NCBI RefSeq assembly: GCF_900111035.1
Contig: NZ_FOFU01000002.1
Location: 1-64,000 of the forward strand
Length of the DNA: 64,000 nt
Direction of reading: 5' to 3'
Source: Treponema bryantii
GTDB taxonomy: Bacteria; Spirochaetota; Spirochaetia; Treponematales; Treponemataceae
Positions 42,992 through 52,086 of the stretch are shown piece after piece; positions within the stretch are counted from its first letter, which is position 1, and each line of letters begins with the position of its first letter. The notes under the pieces were generated by a model that saw nothing but the letters and a program-made list of their open reading frames with translations, had not been told where the DNA came from and ran no database searches. The translations under genes and the position numbers were made by a program.

Positions 42992-44359
42992 ATGAATAAC
43001 CTACAGATTGAGAAAACCGAATTAACGAAAATATTAAAACTTTCTATTCCCATTTTAATAAGTAACTCTTTGAGTTCGTTACTTATGTTTACTGACAGTC
43101 TGGTACTTTCAAGATACAATGAAAAAGCTTTATCAGCTTCATTAAGTGTTGGTTTACTTATTTTATTCATTTCAATTTTGTTTTCTGGAGTTATAGATTA
43201 TTCAAGTGTTCTAGTTGCAAAAGCATTTGGTGAAAATAATAAGAAAAAAATAACAAATGTTTTCTTATCTGCCATAATATTTTCAATTGTATCTTTTATT
43301 ATTATCTTTATTTTCTTAAACTTTTATTCAGTTCCTTTACTTCATATTTTTGGACATGACAATGATCATATGTATTTCTCGCAGGAATATCTTGTTTATG
43401 TAAAATACATGCCTTTTTTTACATTGATAACAGCTTCATTTTCTTCTTTATTCAATGGAATTCATAGAACTGATTTAACTATGAAGATTTCTGTAATTGC
43501 TGTAATCATTAATATTATTTTAGATATTATCTTGGTAAATGGCTATTTTATTTCAAATCCAATGGGGATTAAAGGCTCTGCCTTAGCTACAATACTTTCA
43601 CAATTCGTATCTCTTCTTTTATTTTGTATTCTTCTAGTAAAGAAAAATCCTCTAGAAATTTCTAAAATTAACAAAAATAATATTAAAGAAATTGCGATGT
43701 CGATTAAGTTGATTGTTATAGAAGGCGGCTTTGTTGGCTTAGAGCATTTCTTCTATCTATTAAGTAATACCTTTGCAATTAATTTTATGCAAGGATATAA
43801 TCCACTTTTTTCAGATTCTATTTCAATTATTCTGAGCATAGATAGAATTGTATATCTTCCGTTTCTTGCATTATCCATTGCAGCATCTATTCGCGTTGGA
43901 ACTCTTGTTGGAGAAGGAAAACATTCACAGATTAAAAAAACTTTTATAAATACTCTTTTAGTTTCGTTAATTGCTGCACTTTTCTTTTGCATTTTATATT
44001 GTTTCTTCGGACGTCCAATTACAAGTATATTCCTTAATAATAGTAATAATCACGATGTTATCATAAGTATTGCAATTATTCTTCTTCGAATAACAGTTCT
44101 GAAAGTTATCTTTGATGCAATTGGTATGATTGCATGGGGGGTATTAAGAGGTGTTGGTGACACTCGAGCAGCCCTAACTTATTCAATTATTTCGAATGTT
44201 TCAAGATTAATTATTGTTATGTTTTTAATTTTATATATAAAACCAGAATATATTCAAATATGGTCAATATATTGTCTTCTTATAGGTCTTTTACCAAGTT
44301 TTGGAATACTCAGATTTGTACGAGGACGCTGGAGAGAAAAATTAACAAAAAACAATTAA
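42992..44359 (+). CDS. MATE-family multidrug/metabolite exporter
   Basis: 455 residues with 12 hydrophobic segments in two six-helix halves. The first half begins KLSIPILISNSLSSLLMFTDSLVLSRY (about 11-37); GVLRGVGDTRAALTYSI lies near 387-403 in the second half. MATE proteins expel small organic molecules using Na+ or H+ gradients. Placed inside a biosynthetic operon, it most simply exports the product and may give self-protection. The start follows the ligase stop by 2 bp. Confidence 0.9.
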   Translation: MNNLQIEKTELTKILKLSIPILISNSLSSLLMFTDSLVLSRYNEKALSASLSVGLLILFISILFSGVIDYSSVLVAKAFGENNKKKITNVFLSAIIFSIVSFIIIFIFLNFYSVPLLHIFGHDNDHMYFSQEYLVYVKYMPFFTLITASFSSLFNGIHRTDLTMKISVIAVIINIILDIILVNGYFISNPMGIKGSALATILSQFVSLLLFCILLVKKNPLEISKINKNNIKEIAMSIKLIVIEGGFVGLEHFFYLLSNTFAINFMQGYNPLFSDSISIILSIDRIVYLPFLALSIAASIRVGTLVGEGKHSQIKKTFINTLLVSLIAALFFCILYCFFGRPITSIFLNNSNNHDVIISIAIILLRITVLKVIFDAIGMIAWGVLRGVGDTRAALTYSIISNVSRLIIVMFLILYIKPEYIQIWSIYCLLIGLLPSFGILRFVRGRWREKLTKNN

Positions 44360-44370
44360 GGAGTAAATTA

Positions 44371-44634
44371 ATGATTACAAAAAAAGAGATTATCGATTTT
44401 ATAACAATAAAAATACAAGAAAATATTCCGCCCGAATATCATAATTTAATAAATGAAGATTTTAACATGGCAAATAATGAATTAGGTTTTAATTCTGTGA
44501 ATTATGTGATGTTGGTTTATGATCTTGAAACAAAATATGGAATCTCATTAGAAGAAAGTTTGCTCGATCTTACTCAGTTTAACACTATTTCTATTCTTGC
44601 TGACTTTTTAACACAATTGATTAATAAAGACTAA
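44371..44634 (+). CDS. Acyl carrier protein
   Basis: 87 residues from the ATG at 44371, which has AAGGAG 8 nt upstream; the longer reading from 44260 runs through the MATE gene and is rejected. Four-helix ACP layout with the phosphopantetheine serine S42 in NELGFNSVNYVMLVYDLE, matching LGxxS. It would hold the acid activated by the ligase. It is shifted from the MATE stop by 11 bp. No phosphopantetheinyl transferase is in the island, so a host enzyme must load it. Confidence 0.88.
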   Translation: MITKKEIIDFITIKIQENIPPEYHNLINEDFNMANNELGFNSVNYVMLVYDLETKYGISLEESLLDLTQFNTISILADFLTQLINKD

Positions 44635-44651
44635 TACAATGGAGAAAAAAA

Positions 44652-45683
44652 ATGCAGTCAATTTCTTTACCAATACGACTTCAAAAAGACATAACCGTTT
44701 ATACAAATTACGCACTTCCACTTTGTATTATAAAAAGTACAGAAAATTATGATAAATCAATTCTTACTCATTTTGATAATATTTATTTAATGAGAGATAA
44801 AAAGAATTATTTATGGATGGATTTTTTAGAAAGAGATGGTTACTTTATTGGAGACTTTTTTAATGTTGAGTATTTAAATTTAAAAAAAGCATTTGAATTG
44901 CCAGACATATTTTCTTTCATTTCAGATACTTTACTCTCGAATAAATATTTAATTGTTTTATTGAACGGCTATTTTATGGAAAATTCATCAACATTTAAGA
45001 AGTTTAATTATCCCGTTAATGTTCTTGTTTTTTCTATTTCATTTATAGAAAAACAAATTGGAACTGTAATTCTTGCTAAAGATGGAAATTACAAAATAGA
45101 GAAATTTTCTTTTGATGCATTTTACACTGCATTTTATAACTATAATCTAGATGAGCTTGGTAATAGGACATATGCAGATTGGTACAAAATTTCAGTTCTA
45201 TCACTAATACCTCTTGATTCAAATATAAAACCTGACTTATTAATTCAACAGATTAATGATTTTATCACTTCAAAAAATATGAAACTTAAATTAAGAAAAG
45301 AAATTGTGGATGATCGAGGAGATGAGGCATTTTATGGAATCTCTGTATATCCAGAATTAATAAAAAGTCTAAAAGAAACTGCATTAGGTAACCAAGTTGC
45401 AGATTACAGACAAATTCATCTTATTTATGAACAAGTTAAGTTTACTGAAAAAAAATTAGACTTTTTGCAAAAAGAAGGTATTGTTCCTGCAGATGTGCAT
45501 AAACAGTTTATTGAAATTGAAAAATTATTGAATTTTACACGTTTATTATACATAAAAGGTGTTTTTTCAGAAAAAAATAACAGTTTATATGGTTCAATAA
45601 AAGATAAAAATATAATAAACAAAATTATTATGAATATAACATTTGCACAGGAAAAACAGATTCAGATTTTACAGAATCTTTAA
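44652..45683 (+). CDS. Unknown protein resembling BtrH-N-like NRPS-cluster proteins
   Basis: 343 residues, soluble. I recognise a resemblance, from memory only, to the roughly 330-360-residue proteins coded beside nonribosomal peptide and butirosin-type clusters: an N-terminal TVYTNYALPLCII, then LIVLLNGYFMENSSTFKKFNYPVNVLVFS and FSFDAFYTAFYNYN. In BtrH the related domain moves an acyl group from a carrier protein to an acceptor. A helical C-terminal half (about 230-343) follows. With the ACP directly upstream (17 bp), an acyl-release or acyl-transfer role is plausible but unproven. It could also be unrelated. Confidence 0.55.
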   Translation: MQSISLPIRLQKDITVYTNYALPLCIIKSTENYDKSILTHFDNIYLMRDKKNYLWMDFLERDGYFIGDFFNVEYLNLKKAFELPDIFSFISDTLLSNKYLIVLLNGYFMENSSTFKKFNYPVNVLVFSISFIEKQIGTVILAKDGNYKIEKFSFDAFYTAFYNYNLDELGNRTYADWYKISVLSLIPLDSNIKPDLLIQQINDFITSKNMKLKLRKEIVDDRGDEAFYGISVYPELIKSLKETALGNQVADYRQIHLIYEQVKFTEKKLDFLQKEGIVPADVHKQFIEIEKLLNFTRLLYIKGVFSEKNNSLYGSIKDKNIINKIIMNITFAQEKQIQILQNL

Positions 45684-45701
45684 ATTAATATCCTATTTGC
45701 T

Positions 45702-46706
45702 TCATTGTTTTTTCATCGAAGCTTCAACTCTATTCACGAAGGATTCGCCCCAGTATTCACAGAGAATTTCGTGGGCGATGTTTTTGAGTTCGGGAATAAC
45801 GTTATCCTGAAGTTGTTTAATATTGTCTTTCAGATAGTAAGTGGAAAAGCGGCGGACACAATTTACTTCATTTTCATCTAGAGTTTTTAATTCTTCAGAT
45901 TGGGAAATAACAGCAAAAACACTTGCCGTTGAACATACCATGCGGATTTTCTTAAGTGAATCAATTTTCCTCTTACTGCTCATACCACTTTGAGCTCTAT
46001 ATTGATATACCGGATTTTCAATACCTACATATTTTTCTGCATAAAACGTAGTAAAAAAAGAAATCAAAAAATCCTCTGCCATATTACATTCAATGTGAGG
46101 AATACTTTCAAAAGCTTTTTCGAGCAAAGCCCTCTTATAAAGTTTCGCCCATAAGACTCCAGCAATACTTCCATTAGTAAGCCAGTTCTTTTGAATACCA
46201 TGACCGCAAACAGAACCTATTGTTATATTTGAATAAATATTTTTATCTGCCGGAATAAAATTACCAGAAGCATCAAAGTTACCGGCCGTTGAGTGCCCCT
46301 GAACAATATCTGCACTCTGATTTTCTGCGGTTTCGTACAAAGTTTTTAGAGCTCCCTGCACCATCACATCATCGCTGTCGATATATGAAATATATTTACC
46401 CTGGGCATAAAAGATAAGAGAACGGCGAACTTCAACTAAGCCCATATTTTCACGGTGCTCTATAAATCGTACAGAGATTTTTGCAAGTCCATTTTCTTTT
46501 CTGATTTTTTTACACTCTTTTAATACATGCTTTGTGATCTTTCTGCCATTACGCCCTTTTTCATCTTTTCCCAAGCTTGCATCAGATAAAACAATAACTT
46601 CAAAAGAATCAAAATCCTGCAGAAAGACAGAACGAAGGCACTGAGCCAAAAGCGGCTCAGTGCCATACAGTGGGATGCAGACTGAAATATGCGGAATAGT
46701 TTTCAA
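45702..46706 (-). CDS. Family 2 glycosyltransferase
   Basis: 334 residues, GT-A fold: CIPLYGTEPLLAQCLRSVFLQDFDSFEVIVLSD at about 9-41, and the metal/nucleotide motif YIDSDDVM near 111-118. Cytoplasmic, no TM segment except weak ends. It moves a sugar from a nucleotide sugar onto a surface glycan or lipid. It faces the island tail-to-tail (18 bp) and stands 9 bp downstream of the lipoprotein gene on the same strand, so belongs to the core side of the junction. Confidence 0.86.
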   Translation of the reverse strand: MKTIPHISVCIPLYGTEPLLAQCLRSVFLQDFDSFEVIVLSDASLGKDEKGRNGRKITKHVLKECKKIRKENGLAKISVRFIEHRENMGLVEVRRSLIFYAQGKYISYIDSDDVMVQGALKTLYETAENQSADIVQGHSTAGNFDASGNFIPADKNIYSNITIGSVCGHGIQKNWLTNGSIAGVLWAKLYKRALLEKAFESIPHIECNMAEDFLISFFTTFYAEKYVGIENPVYQYRAQSGMSSKRKIDSLKKIRMVCSTASVFAVISQSEELKTLDENEVNCVRRFSTYYLKDNIKQLQDNVIPELKNIAHEILCEYWGESFVNRVEASMKKQ

Positions 46707-46715
46707 AGTGTTAGC

Positions 46716-48908
46716 TTAGTCTCCGCATGGGATAACGAGATAAGCTGCTGTATTTGGACTAGTCAAAGTATTAAGCTCGTCATTATGATCTTTATAATAG
46801 CTTGGAGTTGTTGAAGACATATATGCAGACAAAGCAAATCTGTATCCTGTTGATGAACAACTAAAACAAGTCTTCTCATTGATAGAATCACTATTAAAAG
46901 CAGCATTTACATTTTCTGTTGTAATAGAGAATGTATCCAAATCAACAGTAACAACACGGTTAACATTTTTATACTTCAAGACACCCTCTGCATCTGTATA
47001 AAATGCAATACCATCATCTGCAATTACAAGCTTCTTTGGTTTTACAGCAATGAATTTTTCAGGTCCATAAAAGGCCTCTTCTGACAAAGTTTCTGCAAGA
47101 GGGGCTGGAGTATACAATGCGGATCGCAAGGCGCTATAAATGTAAGTCTGTACAGAGCTTTCGCTATTCTCAAAATTAGTACTTGCAGGAACATATAAAG
47201 GTGATTCACAGGCGTTGTCTGTAAAAAGCGGATATACAAAATCTTCATCATTAACATATTCATATAAACGCGCTTCTAATTTTACATCTGCTAATTCGGA
47301 TTGTTCTTTTACATCATCTGAATACCCAATAACATCTACATCACATGTAAATGTGTTGTATTTGATTAAAGCACCTCGGCTCTTAAAATCATCAAACTCC
47401 CTTGCAAGTATATACAGTGCACCATCCTGGTATATTACATCTGTAAGCTTTAACGAGCTGATAGCATCATCTGAAAGCCCAGCGCTTTCATAATCGAGTG
47501 TTATTTCTTTTGCCTTTGCAGAAGATTTGGAGCTATCAACTACATACAACTTTTTATAAATTAAACCACTTCCTTGTCCCCCACCTGTAAATGCATACAT
47601 TATACCGTCATTAATAACAAGGTTTGTGTTTGAATGATCAAACCATTCATCAATATGGCTATAATCTCCACCAGAAACTGTTTCGTATTCTGTATTACCA
47701 TTTGAAATAAGATTTGGGAATTTATAAATATCGTATGTCATTCCCATACCATGCCATGCATACAAAACATTTGTTTTTTTATCAATGGTTATTCCAGAAA
47801 GGTCATTTATTGCTGTATCAATATCTAAATTATCCATGAATTTGCTTGATACTACTTTATATCCAGAATTTATATCCTTAATAAAAGTGTAAAAATATCC
47901 ATCGGCATCAAAGCAGTAATTCAATTTTGTTTCAGCAGTAGCTGTCACATCTGAAATATCTTCAGTTACATCATCTACTCGATAGTAAGAGTAGGTATAA
48001 ACTCCACCTTCAGATACAGCGGTATACAAGACATAATCTGTATCTGGAACTGGTTCTGCACCATAAGCAGTTATAAGTTCCTGAGTAATTACGAATGTAC
48101 CGTCAATCAAATATGGTGCATTTCCATACCATGTATCAGTTGTAAGACCTTCGTATACGTTAACTGATTCATTACACTTGTAAAGAACGTTGCCTATGTC
48201 ATCCTCAAACGTCAGATTTAATGTGTAACAGCCTGATGGAATGTTGGTAACATAAATAGCGGTATTTCCACCATCAAAATTAAAGTCATTTGTTATTGGC
48301 TGATCGTCATTTGTTCTACTTGTAAAGACAGCAGTTCCCTTTGTTATTGCTTCAGAAATATCCGAAATTGCAAGATTTACAATACCGATTCCAGAGTTTT
48401 TATTTGTATAAACATCAATGTCTAAAGGTTCATCAAGACCATCTTCTGTTATAGAAATTTCTTCCAGACTTCCAGAAAATGCAGGAGATAGATTTTCTGG
48501 TATATCTACCTGCCCATCGCCGTCATTGTCGCCGTAAAGTCCAGAATACCCCTTTACATTAATTAACCAGTCACCACTTGTTGGGAAAATAATTTCAAAG
48601 CTTTCTAAAGTTGTAGAGGCTGAAGCAGAAGCACCAGAAACACCTGCTTCATAATCTGCGGTTTCTGCTGCAATAACCCAGGTGATAGCTTCTGGCATAG
48701 AAAAAGTTGCTGAACGGCTTACTTTTTTAGCAGGACCAGCACCAGCAAGAGTAATTTTTCCGCTTACCTTGATTCCTGCAGCAGTTTCGGCATCACGATT
48801 TTCCTTCTTTGCTTCACTAAGACTGCTATCACAGGCAAAAAGCATAAGACTCAATAAGAAAATTAAAATTACGTATATTCCGCTCTTAATTGTATTTATA
48901 TGTTTCAT
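46716..48908 (-). CDS. Large lipoprotein with repeated beta-strand segments
   Basis: 730 residues from the ATG at 48908, chosen for the AGGAGAG ribosome site and the lipobox LMLFAC (cysteine 26); the longer form from 48944 lacks both. The N-terminal third reads as a beta-sandwich-like prealbumin domain (GKITLAGAGPAKKVSRS); the rest has recurring blocks of the type LYAWHGMGMTYDIYKF and MYAFTGGGQGSGLIYKKLYVVD, as in beta-propeller proteins. It is likely surface-exposed. It lies 11 bp after the next lipoprotein gene on the same strand, so they form one unit. Confidence 0.72.
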   Translation of the reverse strand: MKHINTIKSGIYVILIFLLSLMLFACDSSLSEAKKENRDAETAAGIKVSGKITLAGAGPAKKVSRSATFSMPEAITWVIAAETADYEAGVSGASASASTTLESFEIIFPTSGDWLINVKGYSGLYGDNDGDGQVDIPENLSPAFSGSLEEISITEDGLDEPLDIDVYTNKNSGIGIVNLAISDISEAITKGTAVFTSRTNDDQPITNDFNFDGGNTAIYVTNIPSGCYTLNLTFEDDIGNVLYKCNESVNVYEGLTTDTWYGNAPYLIDGTFVITQELITAYGAEPVPDTDYVLYTAVSEGGVYTYSYYRVDDVTEDISDVTATAETKLNYCFDADGYFYTFIKDINSGYKVVSSKFMDNLDIDTAINDLSGITIDKKTNVLYAWHGMGMTYDIYKFPNLISNGNTEYETVSGGDYSHIDEWFDHSNTNLVINDGIMYAFTGGGQGSGLIYKKLYVVDSSKSSAKAKEITLDYESAGLSDDAISSLKLTDVIYQDGALYILAREFDDFKSRGALIKYNTFTCDVDVIGYSDDVKEQSELADVKLEARLYEYVNDEDFVYPLFTDNACESPLYVPASTNFENSESSVQTYIYSALRSALYTPAPLAETLSEEAFYGPEKFIAVKPKKLVIADDGIAFYTDAEGVLKYKNVNRVVTVDLDTFSITTENVNAAFNSDSINEKTCFSCSSTGYRFALSAYMSSTTPSYYKDHNDELNTLTSPNTAAYLVIPCGD

Positions 48909-48919
48909 TTTCAACTCTC

Positions 48920-51900
48920 CTATTTTTGACAGAATAACAAACAATTCTTTTCATTTACTGCATATAATATTTTCTCAGCAAGTGACCAAGATGGATCTAT
49001 TCCATCAATACCATCTAAAGTACCATCTGCATTTTCATTTGGAGGATCAGCCTCATCTGGATTTTCCCACCAGGAAATCCAGGCGTTCCTTAGTTCATCA
49101 TCTTCTATATACCACCAGGTACCATTTTCATCCAGTAAAGTAAGTGATTCTATTCTATCAATTGCCCTATCACCAAGAGCAATAACTGAAGCTGGAAGTG
49201 TCAGTGATGTTAAAGCTGTATCACCTTCAAAAGCTGAAGAATCAATCACTTTTAACTGAGCTGTCTCTGGTATTACAACAGAAGAAAGATTTGTACAGCC
49301 TGAGAAAGTAGATGTTCCAATTATTGCTACAGCTGTACCTAATTCTATTTTCTCCAGATTAATACAGTCGTTGAAAGACCAGTTATTAACTGTTGTAAAA
49401 TCTTCTGGGAAAATAATAGAGTGTAATGCTAAACAGTTTGAAAAATAACCTTGCTCTTCATTATCTGTATTGGTAGTTGTAACCTGAGATAAGTCTAAAT
49501 CGTATAAATTGTATACTGGATCATCAGGATTTTCTGGATGGTATATAGCAGCCTTTAATTTAGCAAGAAAAATTCCGTATTCCTCATTAATTTCACCTTG
49601 AAGAACAATCTTTGCATTATGCGAATCAACCAGATTCTGGAAATCCGAAGTGAACTCATTTTCTACATAACATGATGAAAGATTGAACTCTAATAAAAGC
49701 TTATCATCTACAGTTACATTAAACACAGCATTAGCCATCTCATAATTTTCATAATCCTGATTAGTTGGTGTTACAAAAACGTTGATCTGGTAAGTACCGC
49801 TGGCTGGAAGATTTTTGAGTTCCAGTGAGCCAGGATTTTCGTAAGTATAATAAGTACCATTATCTGGGATTGTTGTTTTTCCATGGCTGATTTCATATTC
49901 CCAAAATACATTTGAGACATCAATTTCCTGGCCATCAGCATCAGTAAGTTTAAAATCGATTGTTCCCTTGTTCAGATAATAAGTTTCTTCTGCGGAAGCA
50001 ATAGTAATTGTAAACTGATTTGGCAAAAGAGGATTAATTGCACCACTACCATTTACAGGAGTAGCTGTTACCAGAGACTCGAATTTAATTGTCACATCAT
50101 TTGTTGATGCGAAATTAAAACTAGAAGTTCCATTAAAAACCTGTATATTTTGATTGCCAGAATTTGGTGCAAAACCAATACAATCACTTATAAAGTTGTA
50201 AGCCAATTCTTCGGTAAATTCTATTGATGTAAGTGGGCTTGCACCAGCTGCTGTTGATTCCCATTTTCCGTAAGAATAGCCAATATTCTCATTGTCTATT
50301 TTTTCAATCAAATAAATTCCTTCTCCAGAATTATTTTTCAACGCATACATAGACAATAAATAAGATTCTTCTTCATCTGTCATTCCCCTTGACTGATAAG
50401 AAAGCTCCATTATTTTACTTTCATCATAATAAAAATAAACATCCTTATATATCAGATATCCATTGGTTATCCATTCACCTTCGTTGTCATAATACCAGCC
50501 AAATATATTACAATTACGATATACATACTCTGTTAATTCAGCACCATAAGCATCTTCAATATATGGCAATTCAACAGGCTCTTTATAGACTACCGAAGTT
50601 TCTGCACCAGGCTCCTGCAAATAAATATTATAATACTGATAATATTCAGTTATTTCCCCATTAAAAGGTTCTAACTTTCCAAAATCAATTTCTTTTCCAT
50701 TTGCACTCTTGAACCTGAAACCATCACTCATATCTGAATATGTAAGGGTATTATCCTCTGCAAAAGAAAGACCATTAAGATCATTTAAATACAGGTTTTC
50801 TGTAAATTCAAAAGACGGTATTTTTGCATCAGTTCCAGATATATCTTTCCATTCTCCGTAAGAAACTTGCAAACCATCTGAATTAGCTATCATATAGATA
50901 CCAAAGTCTGTTTGATTTTTAGCGCTGTATAAAGTTATTGTATATCTGTTCTCTATATTATCTAATCCAACTGTCTGATACAAACCTTCCTTTTTGGCTT
51001 CTTCATTATAATCAAAATAGATATCCATATAGAGATTGCCAAAATCATCTTCTTTCCAATCCTGATCACTCTTTTCTTCATTTATGAAATAACCAACAGG
51101 TTCATAGTAATAACAAATTGCCTTAAGTCTTGCTCCGTCTTCATCAATACTCATGTATTCAAATGAAATTGGCTCCTCGTAAGTTAGAGTTGCAGCATTT
51201 TGACTCTGTAAATGAATAAGATAATATTTTCTCTCTATTTCCTCTCCACCATTATATGGAACTTCTTTAAGGGTGATTGTAACAGGATTTTCTCCTTCGT
51301 GGACTGTAATTTCTCCAGAAGTACCTTTGAGACGGATTCCCATTTCACCATTAAACTGTAAGTCAAGACTTTCTTTAAATGATGCAAAAGTAAATTTATC
51401 TATCTCTTCCTCAGAGGCTCCAGAATTTTCCATTTCAGTAAGCAGCTGGTTATAAAACTGCTCAAGTTTATTTTCATCCCAGCTTAATTCCTGATCTACT
51501 GTCATATCAATTGAAATGGTTTTACCAACTGGAATTTTCAATTCTATAACTTCATCTTTGAAAGTTGTCTCTAAATAATTTTCTTCCTCAACAGGCTTAT
51601 CGGATGTAACTGGCTCATCTGAATAATCTTCAACAAAGCCCATATACTTTGCATAATTAAAGGAAAGTTCTTTTGTTTCAGAGGTTTTATAATCACCTTT
51701 TGTTTCTACATTAATTTTAAGAACTGCTGACGAAATACACTGCCAGGGTTCAATAAAATCTTTTTCGTCTCCCTCACGGCTTATTGAACGGTTTGCTTGC
51801 AGGACGCTTTGTGCTATTTGTCCAACATTTAAGGAAACTGAGCCGGTGTTTTTTTCTTTATAATCGTTGTAAGCTCCGGCACAACCGCTTATCATCAGAA

Positions 51901-51940
51901 TAAAAAGCAGCATTAAACAACTGCTAAAAATACGTTTCAT
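48920..51940 (-). CDS. Giant lipoprotein with tandem domain repeat and BspA-type LRR tail
   Basis: 1006 residues. Lipobox ISGC (cysteine 20). Residues about 238-394 and 436-592 are two copies of one 155-residue domain (compare NRYTITLYSAKNQTDFGIYMI with YLLSMYALKNNSGEGIYLI, and VSYGEWKD with YSYGKWES). A cadherin-like or Ig-like segment follows (about 630-760). The last 150 residues carry BspA-like leucine-rich repeats (SIIFPEDFTTVNNWSFNDC, IIGTSTFSGCTNLSSVVIP). BspA LRRs in Treponema and Tannerella mediate adhesion. Probably surface-exposed, and an adhesin candidate (inference). Confidence 0.78.
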   Translation of the reverse strand: MKRIFSSCLMLLFILMISGCAGAYNDYKEKNTGSVSLNVGQIAQSVLQANRSISREGDEKDFIEPWQCISSAVLKINVETKGDYKTSETKELSFNYAKYMGFVEDYSDEPVTSDKPVEEENYLETTFKDEVIELKIPVGKTISIDMTVDQELSWDENKLEQFYNQLLTEMENSGASEEEIDKFTFASFKESLDLQFNGEMGIRLKGTSGEITVHEGENPVTITLKEVPYNGGEEIERKYYLIHLQSQNAATLTYEEPISFEYMSIDEDGARLKAICYYYEPVGYFINEEKSDQDWKEDDFGNLYMDIYFDYNEEAKKEGLYQTVGLDNIENRYTITLYSAKNQTDFGIYMIANSDGLQVSYGEWKDISGTDAKIPSFEFTENLYLNDLNGLSFAEDNTLTYSDMSDGFRFKSANGKEIDFGKLEPFNGEITEYYQYYNIYLQEPGAETSVVYKEPVELPYIEDAYGAELTEYVYRNCNIFGWYYDNEGEWITNGYLIYKDVYFYYDESKIMELSYQSRGMTDEEESYLLSMYALKNNSGEGIYLIEKIDNENIGYSYGKWESTAAGASPLTSIEFTEELAYNFISDCIGFAPNSGNQNIQVFNGTSSFNFASTNDVTIKFESLVTATPVNGSGAINPLLPNQFTITIASAEETYYLNKGTIDFKLTDADGQEIDVSNVFWEYEISHGKTTIPDNGTYYTYENPGSLELKNLPASGTYQINVFVTPTNQDYENYEMANAVFNVTVDDKLLLEFNLSSCYVENEFTSDFQNLVDSHNAKIVLQGEINEEYGIFLAKLKAAIYHPENPDDPVYNLYDLDLSQVTTTNTDNEEQGYFSNCLALHSIIFPEDFTTVNNWSFNDCINLEKIELGTAVAIIGTSTFSGCTNLSSVVIPETAQLKVIDSSAFEGDTALTSLTLPASVIALGDRAIDRIESLTLLDENGTWWYIEDDELRNAWISWWENPDEADPPNENADGTLDGIDGIDPSWSLAEKILYAVNEKNCLLFCQK

Positions 51941-52050
51941 ATAATACCTCTCACAATATTAATGTTAAAATTATAAACTACATTATAGTATAAAACAAGA
52001 AAAATTGGGTACATACAACTCTGTCTGATGCTGAGCATATTGCCAACACC

Positions 52051-52078
52051 TTGACCGTTAAAATCATAATGATATAAA
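52051..52078 (+). promoter_or_regulatory. Predicted symporter promoter, leaderless layout
   Basis: TTGACC (52051-52056), 16-bp spacer ending TGA, TATAAA (52073-52078), then 8 nt to ATG 52087. No Shine-Dalgarno is present. Confidence 0.5.
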
Positions 52079-52086
52079 ATATTGTT

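Larger units (their letters stand above)
37682..45683 (+). other. AT-rich seven-gene biosynthetic island
   Basis: Seven genes on the plus strand, with gaps of a few to 37 bp, are driven by one consensus promoter. The genes are a radical SAM enzyme, a MurA-like transferase, a B12-type radical SAM enzyme, an AMP-forming ligase, a MATE exporter, an acyl carrier protein and a BtrH-N-like protein. Base and codon use are visibly more AT-rich than in prs upstream and the glycosyltransferase downstream, both on the opposite strand. No transposase, integrase or terminal repeat was found. The content points to a horizontally acquired small-molecule pathway with its own exporter. Confidence 0.75.

Noticed and set aside
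44260-44370. Longer reading of the acyl carrier protein
   Set aside because: The extra 37 residues are a frame-shifted reading of the MATE gene; ATG 44371 has AAGGAG and gives a normal ACP length.
37600-45700. Integrase, transposase or flanking direct repeats bounding the island
   Set aside because: Looked for at both edges and not found; transfer is argued only from composition, strand and content.
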